Positions 19,226 to 27,714 of a stretch of DNA of 64,000 nucleotides are shown here, in pieces. The notes beneath the pieces are model-generated. The model saw only the letters and a list, made by a program, of their open reading frames with translations. It was not told the DNA's origin and did no database searches. Each line of letters starts with the position of its first letter. Within the stretch, counting starts at the first letter, position 1. Source of the stretch: Erythrobacter litoralis. GTDB lineage: Bacteria; Pseudomonadota; Alphaproteobacteria; Sphingomonadales; Sphingomonadaceae. Made by a program: the position numbers and the translations under genes. The stretch is from contig NZ_SOSI01000003.1 of the NCBI RefSeq assembly GCF_029760855.1, forward strand, positions 124,001-188,000, read 5' to 3'.

Positions 19226-20849
19226 AAAGCGCCTCCTTGAACGGGGTCATGCCGATGCGGCGATACGTGTCGAGGAAGCGCTCGCCATCCTGCCGTTCGC
19301 GCAGATAGACGTCGGCTGCGGTTTCGACCGCATCGACGATGCCTGCCTCGTCGAAGCCCGGCCCGGTGATCTTGGCGAGGCTGACATCTTCCGCCTCGCT
19401 GCCACCGAGGAGAAGCTGGTAATTCTCCACCCCTTTCCGGTCGACGCCGAGGATGCCGATATGGCCAGCATGATGGTGGCCGCAGGCGTTGATGCAGCCG
19501 CTGATCTTGAGTTTCAGCTGGCCCAGCGCCTCGGTCTTGCCGTTCTTGGCGAACCGCTCGGATATCTGCTGCGCCACCGGGATCGAGCGGGCATTGGCGA
19601 GGCTGCAATAGTCGAGACCGGGGCAGGCGATAATATCCTCCACCGTGTCGAGATTGGGTGCGCCCAGCTCCGCTTCGTCCAGAGCGGTCCACAGCGCATG
19701 GAGATCGGCCTTGCGGACATGCGGCAGAACGATGTTCTGCGTGTGCATTACGCGCAGCTCGTCGAAGCTGTAATCCTTCGCAAGATCGGCCATCAAGTGC
19801 ATCTGTTCGGCCGTCGCATCGCCGGGAATGCCGCCGACCGGCTTCAGGCTGATGACGGCCGAAACATAGCCGTCCGCCTTGTGCGCCACCGTATTGCGAT
19901 CGACCCACAGGGCGAAATCGGGATCGCTGCGGTCGATGTCGGCAGAAGCGCCTTCCTCGAAAAGCGGGTCCTCGAAATAGGTGCGGATGCGTTCGAGTTC
20001 GGCGAAGGGCGGTTCGATCCCGCGCTTCAGCATATGCGCGAACTCTTCTTCGACCTGGCGGGTATATTCCTCCGCGCCCATTTCGTGGACGAGGATCTTG
20101 ATGCGCGCCTTGTACTTGTTGTCGCGCCGGCCGTGGCGGTTATAGACCCTCAGGCACGCTTCGGCATAGCTTACGAGCTGATCCAGCGGCACGAATTCGT
20201 TGATGCACGGCGCGATCATCGGCGTGCGGCCCATGCCCCCGCCGACATAGAACGCAGCACCCAACGTGCCGTCCTTCTCGACGATCTGGATGCCGATATC
20301 ATGGAGCCGCATGGCGGCGCGATCGGTGTCGCTGGCGATCACCGCGATCTTGAACTTGCGCGGCAGGTAGCTGAATTCCGGATGGAAGCTCGACCACTGG
20401 CGCAGCAATTCCGCATAGGGTCGTGGATCCGTCACCTCGTCAGCGGCGGCGCCCGCGAAATGGTCCGACGAGATGTTGCGGATGCAGTTGCCGCTCGTCT
20501 GGATGGCGTGCATCTCGACTTTGGCGAGATCGGCGAGAATGTCTGCCGCATCTTCCAGCTTGATCCAGTTGTACTGAATGTTCTGCCTTGTCGTGAAGTG
20601 TCCGTAACCGCGATCGTACTTGTCCGCGATATCGGCCAGCGCGTGCATCTGCATGCTGCTCAGTGTGCCGTAAGGCACGGCGACACGCAGCATGTAGGCG
20701 TGGAGCTGAAGATACAGCCCGTTCATCAGCCGAAGCGGCTTGAACTGGTCCTCGGTCAGCGTGCCTTCAAGGCGCCGGCGGGCCTGGTCGCGAAATTCCT
20801 CGACGCGGGCGTCGACCATCTGCTGGTCGTATTGGTCGTATTGGTACAT
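19218..20849 (-). CDS. cysI: Nitrite/sulfite reductase, siroheme [4Fe-4S] hemoprotein
   Basis: The 543-residue product is a siroheme-dependent reductase with two ferredoxin-like and two siroheme-binding repeats. The cluster ligands are visible as CPGLDYC at ~413 and GCINACGHHHAGHIGILG at ~450, the C-x5-C...C-x3-C pattern of this family. The N-terminal half has GHFTTRQNIQYNW and TSGNCIRN. It reduces sulfite to sulfide with six electrons. No cysJ flavoprotein lies near, so ferredoxin or another donor is likely. The siroheme-making SUMT gene sits two genes upstream in the same operon. Its ATG at 20849 overlaps the DUF2849 stop by one base. Confidence 0.93.
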   Translation of the reverse strand: MYQYDQYDQQMVDARVEEFRDQARRRLEGTLTEDQFKPLRLMNGLYLQLHAYMLRVAVPYGTLSSMQMHALADIADKYDRGYGHFTTRQNIQYNWIKLEDAADILADLAKVEMHAIQTSGNCIRNISSDHFAGAAADEVTDPRPYAELLRQWSSFHPEFSYLPRKFKIAVIASDTDRAAMRLHDIGIQIVEKDGTLGAAFYVGGGMGRTPMIAPCINEFVPLDQLVSYAEACLRVYNRHGRRDNKYKARIKILVHEMGAEEYTRQVEEEFAHMLKRGIEPPFAELERIRTYFEDPLFEEGASADIDRSDPDFALWVDRNTVAHKADGYVSAVISLKPVGGIPGDATAEQMHLMADLAKDYSFDELRVMHTQNIVLPHVRKADLHALWTALDEAELGAPNLDTVEDIIACPGLDYCSLANARSIPVAQQISERFAKNGKTEALGQLKLKISGCINACGHHHAGHIGILGVDRKGVENYQLLLGGSEAEDVSLAKITGPGFDEAGIVDAVETAADVYLRERQDGERFLDTYRRIGMTPFKEALYG

Positions 20850-21145
20850 CAGATTACCCAGTTTCGAATTTCGGGGTCGGCGGGCTTCAACGTCAAATCC
20901 TGCCGCACCGTCGGGCCGAGGGCGCGGATGCGGTCCTTGATATGGGCCGGCCGCGGATGGCCTTGGTGCATTTCGGCATCGATGGCGTAAGGCACATTGA
21001 CGCGCCGCTCCGCCTCTTCGACGCGGGCGATCTCGTCTTCGTTGCCGGTCACGTCGACCGCGTCCTCGACATGCAGCGACCAGTCGCTACCGGTCCACCA
21101 AGTTACCGCGCCGGTTTTCAGATCGTTGCCGGTCAAAATTCTCAT
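20849..21145 (-). CDS. DUF2849 protein of the sulfate-assimilation operon
   Basis: The 98-residue product starts MRILTGNDLKTGAVTWWTG and contains VNVPYAIDAEMHQGHPRPAHIKDR followed by a short charged end. I recognise it as DUF2849, a small alphaproteobacterial family that sits between SUMT and sulfite reductase. No transmembrane segment or metal-binding cysteine is visible; it has no cysteine. It overlaps the SUMT gene by 4 bases and cysI by one base, so it is made in step with them. Its function is unknown; a link with the reductase is inferred from gene order. Confidence 0.88.
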   Translation of the reverse strand: MRILTGNDLKTGAVTWWTGSDWSLHVEDAVDVTGNEDEIARVEEAERRVNVPYAIDAEMHQGHPRPAHIKDRIRALGPTVRQDLTLKPADPEIRNWVI

Positions 21146-21900
21146 CGCGCCGCCTCCATCGCCAATGCGCTGAGGGCAAGGTCCGTGCGCGCCGTTACCT
21201 CGCCGATGACGATCAGCGCCGGGCTAACCACAGCCTCGTGCTCCACCATTTCCGGCAGGGCGGCGAGCGGGCTGCGCAGCACGCGCATGTTCGGACGCGC
21301 GCCGTTCTCGATTACCGCGACCGGCATGTCGGGCGCGAGACCGTCGGCCATGAGCTTCTCGGCGATCTGCGGCGCGGTCTTCACGCCCATGTAGATCACC
21401 AAGGTGCGGCCCTTGCCCGCCAAACCAGCCCAATCCTGATCGCTCAATCCCTTGCACTGTCCGGCAACGAAACTCACGATGCTGGACGCGTCGCGATGGG
21501 TGAGCGCAATCTGCGCCGCCGCCGCAGCACCATTCGCCGCGCTGACGCCGGGGACGACCTCGACCGGAACACCCTTAGCCCGGGCCGCTTCCATTTCCTC
21601 GCCACCCCGCCCGAAAACGAAAGGGTCGCCGCCCTTCAGGCGCACGACATCTTTACCGGCCCGCGCATGGCGGACAATCAGGGCATTGATCTCGTCCTGC
21701 GGCAAAGTGTGATGCGCGCGGCGTTTGGCAACGTCGATCAGGCGCGCACCCTTACGAGCGAGCGCAAGAATGCTGGCATCGACGAGGCCATCGTGCACGA
21801 TCAGGGATGCGCGTTCGATCAGGCGCGCAGCGCGCAGCGTCAGAAGATCGGCATCGCCCGGTCCGGCGCCCACGAGATATACGGTTCCGCAAACTGTCAT
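21142..21900 (-). CDS. cobA: Uroporphyrinogen-III C-methyltransferase (SUMT)
   Basis: The ATG at 21900 gives a 252-residue protein starting MTVCGTVYLVGAGPGDADLL, the classic SUMT opening; the longer frame upstream has no family features. Further motifs are VRLKGGDPFVFGRGGEEM at ~82-99, VEVVPGVSAANGAAA at ~107 and LVIYMGVKTAPQI at ~155. The enzyme adds two methyl groups from S-adenosylmethionine to uroporphyrinogen III, giving precorrin-2 for siroheme. It lacks the CysG N-terminal dehydrogenase/ferrochelatase domain, so those steps must be encoded elsewhere. As first gene of the operon it supplies cofactor to CysI. Confidence 0.95.
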   Translation of the reverse strand: MTVCGTVYLVGAGPGDADLLTLRAARLIERASLIVHDGLVDASILALARKGARLIDVAKRRAHHTLPQDEINALIVRHARAGKDVVRLKGGDPFVFGRGGEEMEAARAKGVPVEVVPGVSAANGAAAAAQIALTHRDASSIVSFVAGQCKGLSDQDWAGLAGKGRTLVIYMGVKTAPQIAEKLMADGLAPDMPVAVIENGARPNMRVLRSPLAALPEMVEHEAVVSPALIVIGEVTARTDLALSALAMEAAR

Positions 21901-21923
21901 GCGGCACGAGATGCCTGTCGCGG

Positions 21924-21956
21924 GGGCGGCTCGCCAATGAGAATGAATGGCCGCCC
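21924..21956 (-). promoter_or_regulatory. Inverted repeat in the leader of the sulfur-assimilation operon
   Basis: GGGCGGC at 21924-21930 pairs with GCCGCCC at 21950-21956 across 19 bases, 23-56 bases upstream of the cobA start. No T-run follows in the operon direction, so it is not a typical terminator of mscS. It may be a leader hairpin or a regulator site. The function is a guess. Confidence 0.35.
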
Positions 21957-21998
21957 ACGTAGCTGATATTTTGAAACCGTGGCTGTTCGCCCGCGAAC

Positions 21999-23066
21999 CT
22001 ATTCTTTCGCCTTGCTCTCGTGCAGCTTTTCGTGCGCAAGAATTTCGAGCAGCCGGTCCATCTGTCCGCTGCTCCGGATATGCAGATCGCGCTGCGGGAA
22101 CGGGATCTCGATGTCGTTCTCCTTGAACAGCCACCACAGCTTCTTGAGCACCTGGCTGCGCACATTGCCGACCCCTTCTTCGGGGTCCTGTATCCAGCAA
22201 TGGATGGTAAAATTCACGGAGCTGTCGCCATATTCGCTCATCCACACAGTCGGCGGCGGGGATTTGAGCACGCGGTCGGACGCCTTGGCCGCTTCCAGCA
22301 TCAGCTTTTCGGCAAGGTCCATATCGGCTTCGTAGCTGACTCCGACATAAACCTGCATCCGGACGTTCTTCGACGAATACGACCAGTTCTCGACCTGGTT
22401 GATCATCAGGTTTTCGTTCGGAATAAGATATTCGCGCTGGTCCCGCGTCGTCACCGAGACGGCGCGCACGCCGATCTTACGGATCTGGCCGAAGCTTTCC
22501 TGCCCGGCCATATCGGTCACCGCAATGACGTCGCCCGGCTTGATCGACTTGTCCATTAGCAGGATGATGCCTGCGATGAGATTGCCGAAGGTCTTTTGCA
22601 GACCGAAACCGATGGCGAGGCCGAAGGCACCGGAAAATACCGCGAGTGCGGTCAGGTCGATGCCGAGAAGATCTATCCCGATGAAGAACGCACCGGCCCA
22701 GACGAGGATGGTCACGATCTTTTCGGCAAGCAGCTGCTGCGCCATGTCGAGCTTGGTCACACGCCTGACGACCCGCCGCGCCACCCGGCTGACGAACCAT
22801 GCAAAGATTAGAACGCCGAAAATTATCGTGACGACGATCAGAACGTCGAACAGCGAAATGCGCAGATTGCCGAAGGACAGCGCCCATTCGTCCAGCGTTC
22901 CGACGAGCGAGCCGATCGTCGAATTCGACGAGCCGACAGCGTCCCTTATGCCCTCCGCCGCGGCGACACCACTATCCGGCGCCTCTTCGGCGAGGCTCCA
23001 GGCCTGAACTACTGGCTCGGATGGAGCTTCGGTCGCTACATCGGTGGGGGGCGGGGTAGGCTGCAC
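21999..23066 (-). CDS. Small-conductance mechanosensitive ion channel (MscS family)
   Basis: The GTG at 23066 is chosen because AAGGA lies five bases upstream and the upstream metC stop is only two bases away; the longer frame re-reads metC. The 355-residue product has a polar N-terminal region, then hydrophobic helices at ~70-95 and ~110-140. The pore-lining TM3 follows as AVFSGAFGLAIGFGLQKTFG, with the Ala/Gly packing pattern of MscS. The beta domain (DKSIKPGDVIAV) and a C-terminal alpha/beta domain complete the fold. It releases solutes on hypo-osmotic shock. It probably shares a transcript with metC. Confidence 0.93.
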   Translation of the reverse strand: MQPTPPPTDVATEAPSEPVVQAWSLAEEAPDSGVAAAEGIRDAVGSSNSTIGSLVGTLDEWALSFGNLRISLFDVLIVVTIIFGVLIFAWFVSRVARRVVRRVTKLDMAQQLLAEKIVTILVWAGAFFIGIDLLGIDLTALAVFSGAFGLAIGFGLQKTFGNLIAGIILLMDKSIKPGDVIAVTDMAGQESFGQIRKIGVRAVSVTTRDQREYLIPNENLMINQVENWSYSSKNVRMQVYVGVSYEADMDLAEKLMLEAAKASDRVLKSPPPTVWMSEYGDSSVNFTIHCWIQDPEEGVGNVRSQVLKKLWWLFKENDIEIPFPQRDLHIRSSGQMDRLLEILAHEKLHESKAKE

Positions 23067-23068
23067 AG

Positions 23069-24277
23069 CTATCCTTGGTCCATCGCGGCGAATGCGCGGT
23101 CGAGATCGGCGATGAGGTCGCCCGCATCCTCGAGCCCGATGGATAGGCGAATGCCGAGCGCTTCGCCAACCCCCCATTCTGGCCGGGGCCATTCCATGAC
23201 CTTGCGCACCGGGGGAACGTCGAACGGCAAGGCGAGGCTTTCGAACCCGCCCCAGCTATAGCCGATCCCGAACAGGTCCAGCGCGTCGACCAGCCTGCAG
23301 CGGGCGGCATCGTCGAGATCCCTCAGGACGAAGCTGAGCAAGCCGCAGCCGCCGGTGAAATCGCGCCGCCACAGATCGTGTCCCGGCGTGCCGGGCAGCA
23401 TGGGGCAGAGCACCGCCGCAACGTCCTCGCGCGCGTCGAGCCATTGCGCGATCGCGAATGCGGATTCCGTCGTGCGTTCCAGCCTGAGGCCCATCGTGCG
23501 GAGGCCGCGCAAGGCCAGCGCCGCATCGTCGGGCGAGACGACATGGCCGAGTTGCTGCGCCATCATGCGCAGGCGCGGATACCATCGTTCGCCCGCGCTG
23601 GCCGCGCCCATCATCAGGTCCGAATGTCCGCCGACATGCTTGGTCAAAGCAGTGATCGCGATATCGCAGCCGTTCGCCAGCGCCGCGAACCCCAGCGATG
23701 TCGCCCAGGTATTGTCGATCAGGCTGACCGCACCCTTGTCGTGCGCGATTGCGGCGAGCGCGGGAATGTCGCACACCTCCATTGTAAGGCTGCCGGGATT
23801 TTCCAGCATGACTGCCTTCGTCCGCTCGCAGAAGGCGGCTTCGTAACTTTGGAGATCGAGCGGATCGAAGAACCGGCATTCGACGCCGCTGCGCTTCAGC
23901 AGAGACATCGCCGTGTTACGGGTGGGGTCGTACGCATTGTCGGCCACCAGCAAGACATCGCCGTTCTTCACCACAGTCAGGAGAGCGCCGACGATAGCGG
24001 CAAGCCCGCTCGGATACAGCACCGTCCCTGCCGCATCCGGTTCGAGTTCGGTCAACGCATCGGCCAGCGCCCATTGCGTCGGTGCGCCGCGGCGGCCGTA
24101 GAAGAAGCGGCCGTCCTCGTTGGACTTCGGTCCTTCGCGCAGGGAGGCGCAGTTTTCATAAAGATGGGTGCTGGCGCGCCAGACGGGCGGGTTGACAACC
24201 TTGTCGGCGAAGTCGCCCGTGCGGCCCGTGGTAACAAGCTTTGTAGCCTTTAAATTCTCGCGCGCTGACCGTTTCAT
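23069..24277 (-). CDS. metC: Cystathionine beta-lyase (PLP-dependent)
   Basis: The ATG at 24277 gives a 402-residue product starting MKRSARENLKATKLVTTGR; the longer frame enters a repeat element. Family motifs are FYGRRGAPTQWALADAL at ~57, VLYPSGLAAIVGALL at ~85, DNTWATS at ~186 and the PLP lysine in ITALTKHVGGHSDLMMG at ~206. The enzyme splits cystathionine to homocysteine, pyruvate and ammonia in methionine synthesis. It lies upstream of mscS with two bases between stop and GTG, and just upstream of the sulfite/sulfide operon, which makes metabolic sense. Closely related gamma-synthases share these motifs, but the G-R-R-x-x-P-T form is typical of MetC. Confidence 0.9.
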   Translation of the reverse strand: MKRSARENLKATKLVTTGRTGDFADKVVNPPVWRASTHLYENCASLREGPKSNEDGRFFYGRRGAPTQWALADALTELEPDAAGTVLYPSGLAAIVGALLTVVKNGDVLLVADNAYDPTRNTAMSLLKRSGVECRFFDPLDLQSYEAAFCERTKAVMLENPGSLTMEVCDIPALAAIAHDKGAVSLIDNTWATSLGFAALANGCDIAITALTKHVGGHSDLMMGAASAGERWYPRLRMMAQQLGHVVSPDDAALALRGLRTMGLRLERTTESAFAIAQWLDAREDVAAVLCPMLPGTPGHDLWRRDFTGGCGLLSFVLRDLDDAARCRLVDALDLFGIGYSWGGFESLALPFDVPPVRKVMEWPRPEWGVGEALGIRLSIGLEDAGDLIADLDRAFAAMDQG

Positions 24278-24291
24278 ATCCCGCCTGTGCT

Positions 24292-24360
24292 GAGCTTGTC
24301 GAAGCACCGTAATTCTTGTGAGCACCCCGCTAGAAGAAAGAGCAACCCTTCGACAAGCTC
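24292..24360. repeat. REP-like inverted repeat upstream of metC
   Basis: GAGCTTGTCGAAG at 24292-24304 and its exact reverse complement CTTCGACAAGCTC at 24348-24360 form a 13-bp inverted repeat with a 43-base spacer. The motif, with flanking CCC and GGGAC, is like extragenic palindromic elements scattered through sphingomonad and Erythrobacter genomes. It fills the gap between metC and the sulfurtransferase gene. It could act as a transcript end, a nuclease barrier or simply be a dispersed repeat. Confidence 0.65.
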
Positions 24361-24376
24361 GGGACAATCGGATGTG

Positions 24377-25204
24377 TCAGCCGCGCTCCTTCGGCGTCGC
24401 GGGATCGGCGCCCCATTCCATCCAGCTGCCGTCGTACAACGCCGCCCCCTCATGCCCCGCCCGTTCCAGACCGAAGGCGAGAACCGCCGCCGTGATGCCG
24501 CTATTGCAACTCGTCACGATTGGGCGCGAAAGGTCAATGCCGGCCTCTTCGAATACCGCGCGGATGCTTTCGGCCGAGCGATAGGTGCCATCGGCGTTCA
24601 ACAGTTTTGCGAAATGCAGCGAACGGGCGCCGGGGATATGGCCGTCCGACCCGCTGCCCTCCTTGCCGGCAAACCGCGCCGCGTCGCGCGCATCGATCAC
24701 TTGCTCGCCCCCGCCCTTGATATTTAGTAGCATCTCGGCCTTGTGCCGAACCGCGGGGCGTTGTTCGGGGACGGGATAGGCTGCCGGCTCGATCTCCGTC
24801 TCGTCGCCTTGCTCAATCATGCGGCCTTCTTGGCGCCATTTCGCAAGTCCACCATCGAGGATCGCGACATTCTCATGTTCGAACAGGTTGAAGATGAACC
24901 AGGCTCGCGCGCTCGAACGGATGGCGCTGTCGTCGTATAGGACGACGGGTATGGACGGCACGATCCCCAAATCCGCCATTCGCCGTGCGAATTGCTCGCC
25001 TGTCGGCAGCGCCTTCGGCACATCGGACCCGGCATCGATGAAACTCTCGAGATCGAGAAACCGCGCGCTAGGCACATGCGCTTCGAGGAACTCAGCCTTC
25101 GCATCGCGGCCTGCATCCGGGAGGTGGGCCGACGCATCGAGAACCACCACGTCGCTCGAACCGAGTTTACCGGCGAGCCATTCCGTCGAAACGAGATTGT
25201 CCAT
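24377..25204 (-). CDS. sseA: Sulfurtransferase, tandem rhodanese (3-mercaptopyruvate type)
   Basis: The 275-residue product has two rhodanese domains. The N-terminal one contains VVVLDASAHLPDAGRDAKAE and the C-terminal one contains VIDARDAARFAGKEG and the active-site loop TSCNSGITAAVLAFGL. The C-x-S-G-[IV]-T form of the loop is typical of 3-mercaptopyruvate sulfurtransferases rather than thiosulfate sulfurtransferases, which have C-R-K-G-V-T. It would move sulfur from mercaptopyruvate to thiols or cyanide in the cytoplasm. It sits next to metC, consistent with sulfur amino-acid metabolism, but a REP-like element separates them. Confidence 0.92.
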   Translation of the reverse strand: MDNLVSTEWLAGKLGSSDVVVLDASAHLPDAGRDAKAEFLEAHVPSARFLDLESFIDAGSDVPKALPTGEQFARRMADLGIVPSIPVVLYDDSAIRSSARAWFIFNLFEHENVAILDGGLAKWRQEGRMIEQGDETEIEPAAYPVPEQRPAVRHKAEMLLNIKGGGEQVIDARDAARFAGKEGSGSDGHIPGARSLHFAKLLNADGTYRSAESIRAVFEEAGIDLSRPIVTSCNSGITAAVLAFGLERAGHEGAALYDGSWMEWGADPATPKERG

Positions 25205-25242
25205 GGACCGCTTGCTAGCGGCGCCTGCGGAACCTGTCGATG

Positions 25243-26349
25243 TCAGTCGAGCGCCCGGGCGCCAAGCGGCGAGTAGCTACGCGGTCCCTCGTCGAGCCGG
25301 AACGGCGCGAGTTTGCCGCCGCCGGGAAAGCCCTGTCCGACGACGAAGGTACGCACCACAGGCTCATCGCCTTCGCGGTCCAATCGCACGCGCAAGAGAG
25401 GCACCATCAGCGGGGCATTGCCCTGCCGGATGATCCGCGCTTCGCTCAGCGGCAGTTGCAGCTTACCTTCGTACCGCACCGTTTGACCGGGCGCGATCCG
25501 CGCGAAGGTATGGCGCTCCTCCAGCTTCTGGTCCGCGGAAGCGACCTGACTTTCCATGGATGCGTTGCCGTGCGCCGTAACCAGATCGGCGCCGAGCACC
25601 ACGTCCGCGCCCGCTGCCTTCGCCCGGTTCAACAGCGTGATCCGGTAATCGAGCGTGGCGAAGGCCATCGAGCGGGTCAGCTTCACGGCGTCGGCATCCA
25701 GCCGGATATCGGCCAGCGTGGCGCGTGGTCCCGCCGCTCCCACGACCGGTCGTTCGATCTGCGGCACCGAAACCATCGCCTTGCGCCGCCGCATGAAGAA
25801 GAAGGTCGCCAAACCGAGCGCAAGGAGAGCCAGCAAACCGACGAGCCACAGGGAGAAGTTTTCGCCCTCCGTTGTCTCGACTTCAGCCTCCGCCTGGACG
25901 TCCGTAGAGGGCGGCAACGGAACGGGTGCCAGTGCCGGATCGGCGGTCTCCGTTTGGTTCGGCGCCGGCTCGCTTGGTTGCACGATGCTTTCCTGCACGT
26001 TCCGTTCCGGTACCGGCCGTGTCTCGATCGGCGGTGGGGCGGTCTCGCGCGGTTGCGGGATACGAACCGTCGGTGTCGGAACGGGGGTAAGCCGAGGCGA
26101 GGGAACCGGGGTCGGCGTCGCGCGTGGTGCAGGCGTCGGCGATGGCGCGGGCGTGGGCCGGGCCGTAGGGATTTCACGCGGACGTACCGGAACGACGCCG
26201 CTCTCCGTATCGACCGGCCCCTGCACGTTCGATGTCGGGGTGGGCGTTGGAGCCGGCGGAAGCCGAAAATCCTGCGCGCTTTGCGCGAGCAGCGGCATGG
26301 GCATTGCGAATACCAGCACAGCAAGAGGCAGACGAAAACGCAGGTTCAT
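25243..26349 (-). CDS. Secreted/membrane-anchored protein with proline-threonine-rich linker, unknown function
   Basis: The ATG at 26349 gives a 368-residue product with a clear signal peptide (LRFRLPLAVLVFAMPMPLLAQ, cut likely after LAQ at ~23). Residues ~28-160 are a Pro/Thr/Val/Arg-rich, low-complexity linker of short P-T-P repeats. A hydrophobic helix, LWLVGLLALLALGLATFFF, at ~190-208 is followed by three basic residues and a ~150-residue domain rich in beta-strand patterns. The topology suggests a periplasmic linker with the C-terminal domain in the cytoplasm. I do not recognise the family. It is divergent from queF and unrelated in sequence to its neighbours. Confidence 0.75.
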   Translation of the reverse strand: MNLRFRLPLAVLVFAMPMPLLAQSAQDFRLPPAPTPTPTSNVQGPVDTESGVVPVRPREIPTARPTPAPSPTPAPRATPTPVPSPRLTPVPTPTVRIPQPRETAPPPIETRPVPERNVQESIVQPSEPAPNQTETADPALAPVPLPPSTDVQAEAEVETTEGENFSLWLVGLLALLALGLATFFFMRRRKAMVSVPQIERPVVGAAGPRATLADIRLDADAVKLTRSMAFATLDYRITLLNRAKAAGADVVLGADLVTAHGNASMESQVASADQKLEERHTFARIAPGQTVRYEGKLQLPLSEARIIRQGNAPLMVPLLRVRLDREGDEPVVRTFVVGQGFPGGGKLAPFRLDEGPRSYSPLGARALD

Positions 26350-26452
26350 GACTTCGGGCGGCCCCTTCGAAAGGCCGCGCTGAATAGGTGGTGAAGGCGC
26401 GGCCTCCAAGCCCCGGCTTGCGCCGCACCGCCTTTCGCGCCAGATGCGCGGC

Positions 26453-26911
26453 ATGAGCGACACACCCGCCCCCAAATTCCTTGGCAGCAACACCGCGCTT
26501 CCTGCCTCACCGGAAGAGGCCGAACTCGATTACGTGGCCAATCCGCGCAGCGGCGAACTCTATCTCGTGCGCTTCGCCGCGCCGGAATTCACCTCGCTGT
26601 GCCCCGTCACCGGCCAGCCCGACTTCGCGCATATCGTGATCGATTATGCGCCGGGCGAAACCATCGTCGAGAGCAAGAGCCTCAAACTGTTTCTTTGCAG
26701 CTTCCGCAATCACAATGGCTTTCACGAGGACGTGACGGTAGGCATCGGCAAACGCCTGTTCGACGAGATGGCGCCGCGCTGGCTGCGCATCGGCGGTTAC
26801 TGGTATCCACGCGGCGGCATTCCGATCGATGTGTTCTGGCAAAGTGGCGCGCCGCCCGAAAACCTATGGCTGCCCGATCAGGGTGTAGCCCCCTACAGAG
26901 GACGAGGATAA
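26453..26911 (+). CDS. queF: NADPH-dependent 7-cyano-7-deazaguanine reductase
   Basis: The 152-residue product is the short, single-domain QueF (YkvM type). The nucleophilic cysteine lies in [16 protein letters not shown], and the NADPH-binding E-S-K-S-L-K-L motif is seen in [17 protein letters not shown]. The catalytic/substrate histidine and acidic residues follow in NGFHEDV. It reduces the nitrile preQ0 to preQ1 in queuosine synthesis. The ATG at 26453 (MSDTPAPKF) is preferred; one nine bases upstream is possible. The stop overlaps the next ATG by one base (TAATG). Confidence 0.96.
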   Translation: MSDTPAPKFLGSNTALPASPEEAELDYVANPRSGELYLVRFAAPEFTSLCPVTGQPDFAHIVIDYAPGETIVESKSLKLFLCSFRNHNGFHEDVTVGIGKRLFDEMAPRWLRIGGYWYPRGGIPIDVFWQSGAPPENLWLPDQGVAPYRGRG

Positions 26912-27714
26912 TGAGCGACCTGCGGGCAAACCTTCCGAAATATTCGCTGTGGTTCGCATTGGCGATGCTGCTCTGGTTCGTGATCGCCGTGTTCGGGCCG
27001 AAGATCGGACTGATCGGATGGAAAACGGGCTTCGGTATCATGACTGTGACCGCCGGACCGATCCTGATGGGCATTGTCGCGCCTGTAGCGATAATCGCGC
27101 TGGCGCTCGCATGGTTCGGCAAACCGCGCGGCCCGTGGTGGAAAGCCGCCATCGCACTGGCGATCCCTGCCGTGCTGTTTTCCGCCCTGCTGACCGTAAA
27201 GGCCAAGGGAGATTCGGTCCCGCCGATCCACGATGTCGCCACCGACCTTCGCGATCCGCCGGCCTTCTCGGCGCAGACGCTCGCGATGCGCGAAGAATGG
27301 GGCGCGAACCCGCTGGTCGATTACGGCACCCCGCTCGGCCAGTTGCCGATGTGGCAGGACAGCGTCGATGGCGACCTCGCGGTGCAGAATCACGCCGATA
27401 TCATCGCAGCGAATTACGACGAGCTACAACCGATCCCGGTTGGCAACGCCACCCCAGAACAGGCAATGAACGCGATCGTCGCAGCGATGGGGGAAATCGG
27501 GCTGGACGATATTCGCACAGATCGGGCTGCGGGAACAGTGGAAGGGGTCGCCGAGACCTTCGCCTACGGCTTTCGCGACGATGTGATTGCGCGGGTTCGC
27601 GGCGGCCGGATCGATCTGCGCTCGGCCAGCCGGGTGGGCTTGTCCGACCTCGGCTATAATGCGGAACGCGTCGAGAAACTGCGCAAGGCGCTCATCAAGC
27701 GGCTGGGTTCGTAA
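26911..27714 (+). CDS. DUF1499 membrane protein
   Basis: The ATG at 26911 overlaps the queF stop and follows GAGGA at 26903-26907. The 267-residue product has three hydrophobic segments in the first ~95 residues (near 12-30, 43-68 and 80-92). A soluble domain follows, in which DLRDPPAF and a region ending RSASRVGLSDLGYNAERVEKL match DUF1499. The family is widespread in proteobacteria and has no known function. The coupling to queF probably reflects co-expression only. Its last 20 bases overlap the convergent flavoprotein gene. Confidence 0.85.
   Translation: MSDLRANLPKYSLWFALAMLLWFVIAVFGPKIGLIGWKTGFGIMTVTAGPILMGIVAPVAIIALALAWFGKPRGPWWKAAIALAIPAVLFSALLTVKAKGDSVPPIHDVATDLRDPPAFSAQTLAMREEWGANPLVDYGTPLGQLPMWQDSVDGDLAVQNHADIIAANYDELQPIPVGNATPEQAMNAIVAAMGEIGLDDIRTDRAAGTVEGVAETFAYGFRDDVIARVRGGRIDLRSASRVGLSDLGYNAERVEKLRKALIKRLGS

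Noticed and set aside
19461..20990. Long open frame (509 codons) on the plus strand opposite cysI
   Set aside because: It is antisense to the well-supported sulfite reductase and DUF2849 genes, has no recognisable motif, and such shadow frames are common in high-GC coding DNA.
21901..22245. Extended N-terminus of the SUMT gene as a possible CysG-like domain
   Set aside because: The extra residues have no dinucleotide-binding motif and include the mscS 3' end; the family start is at 21900.
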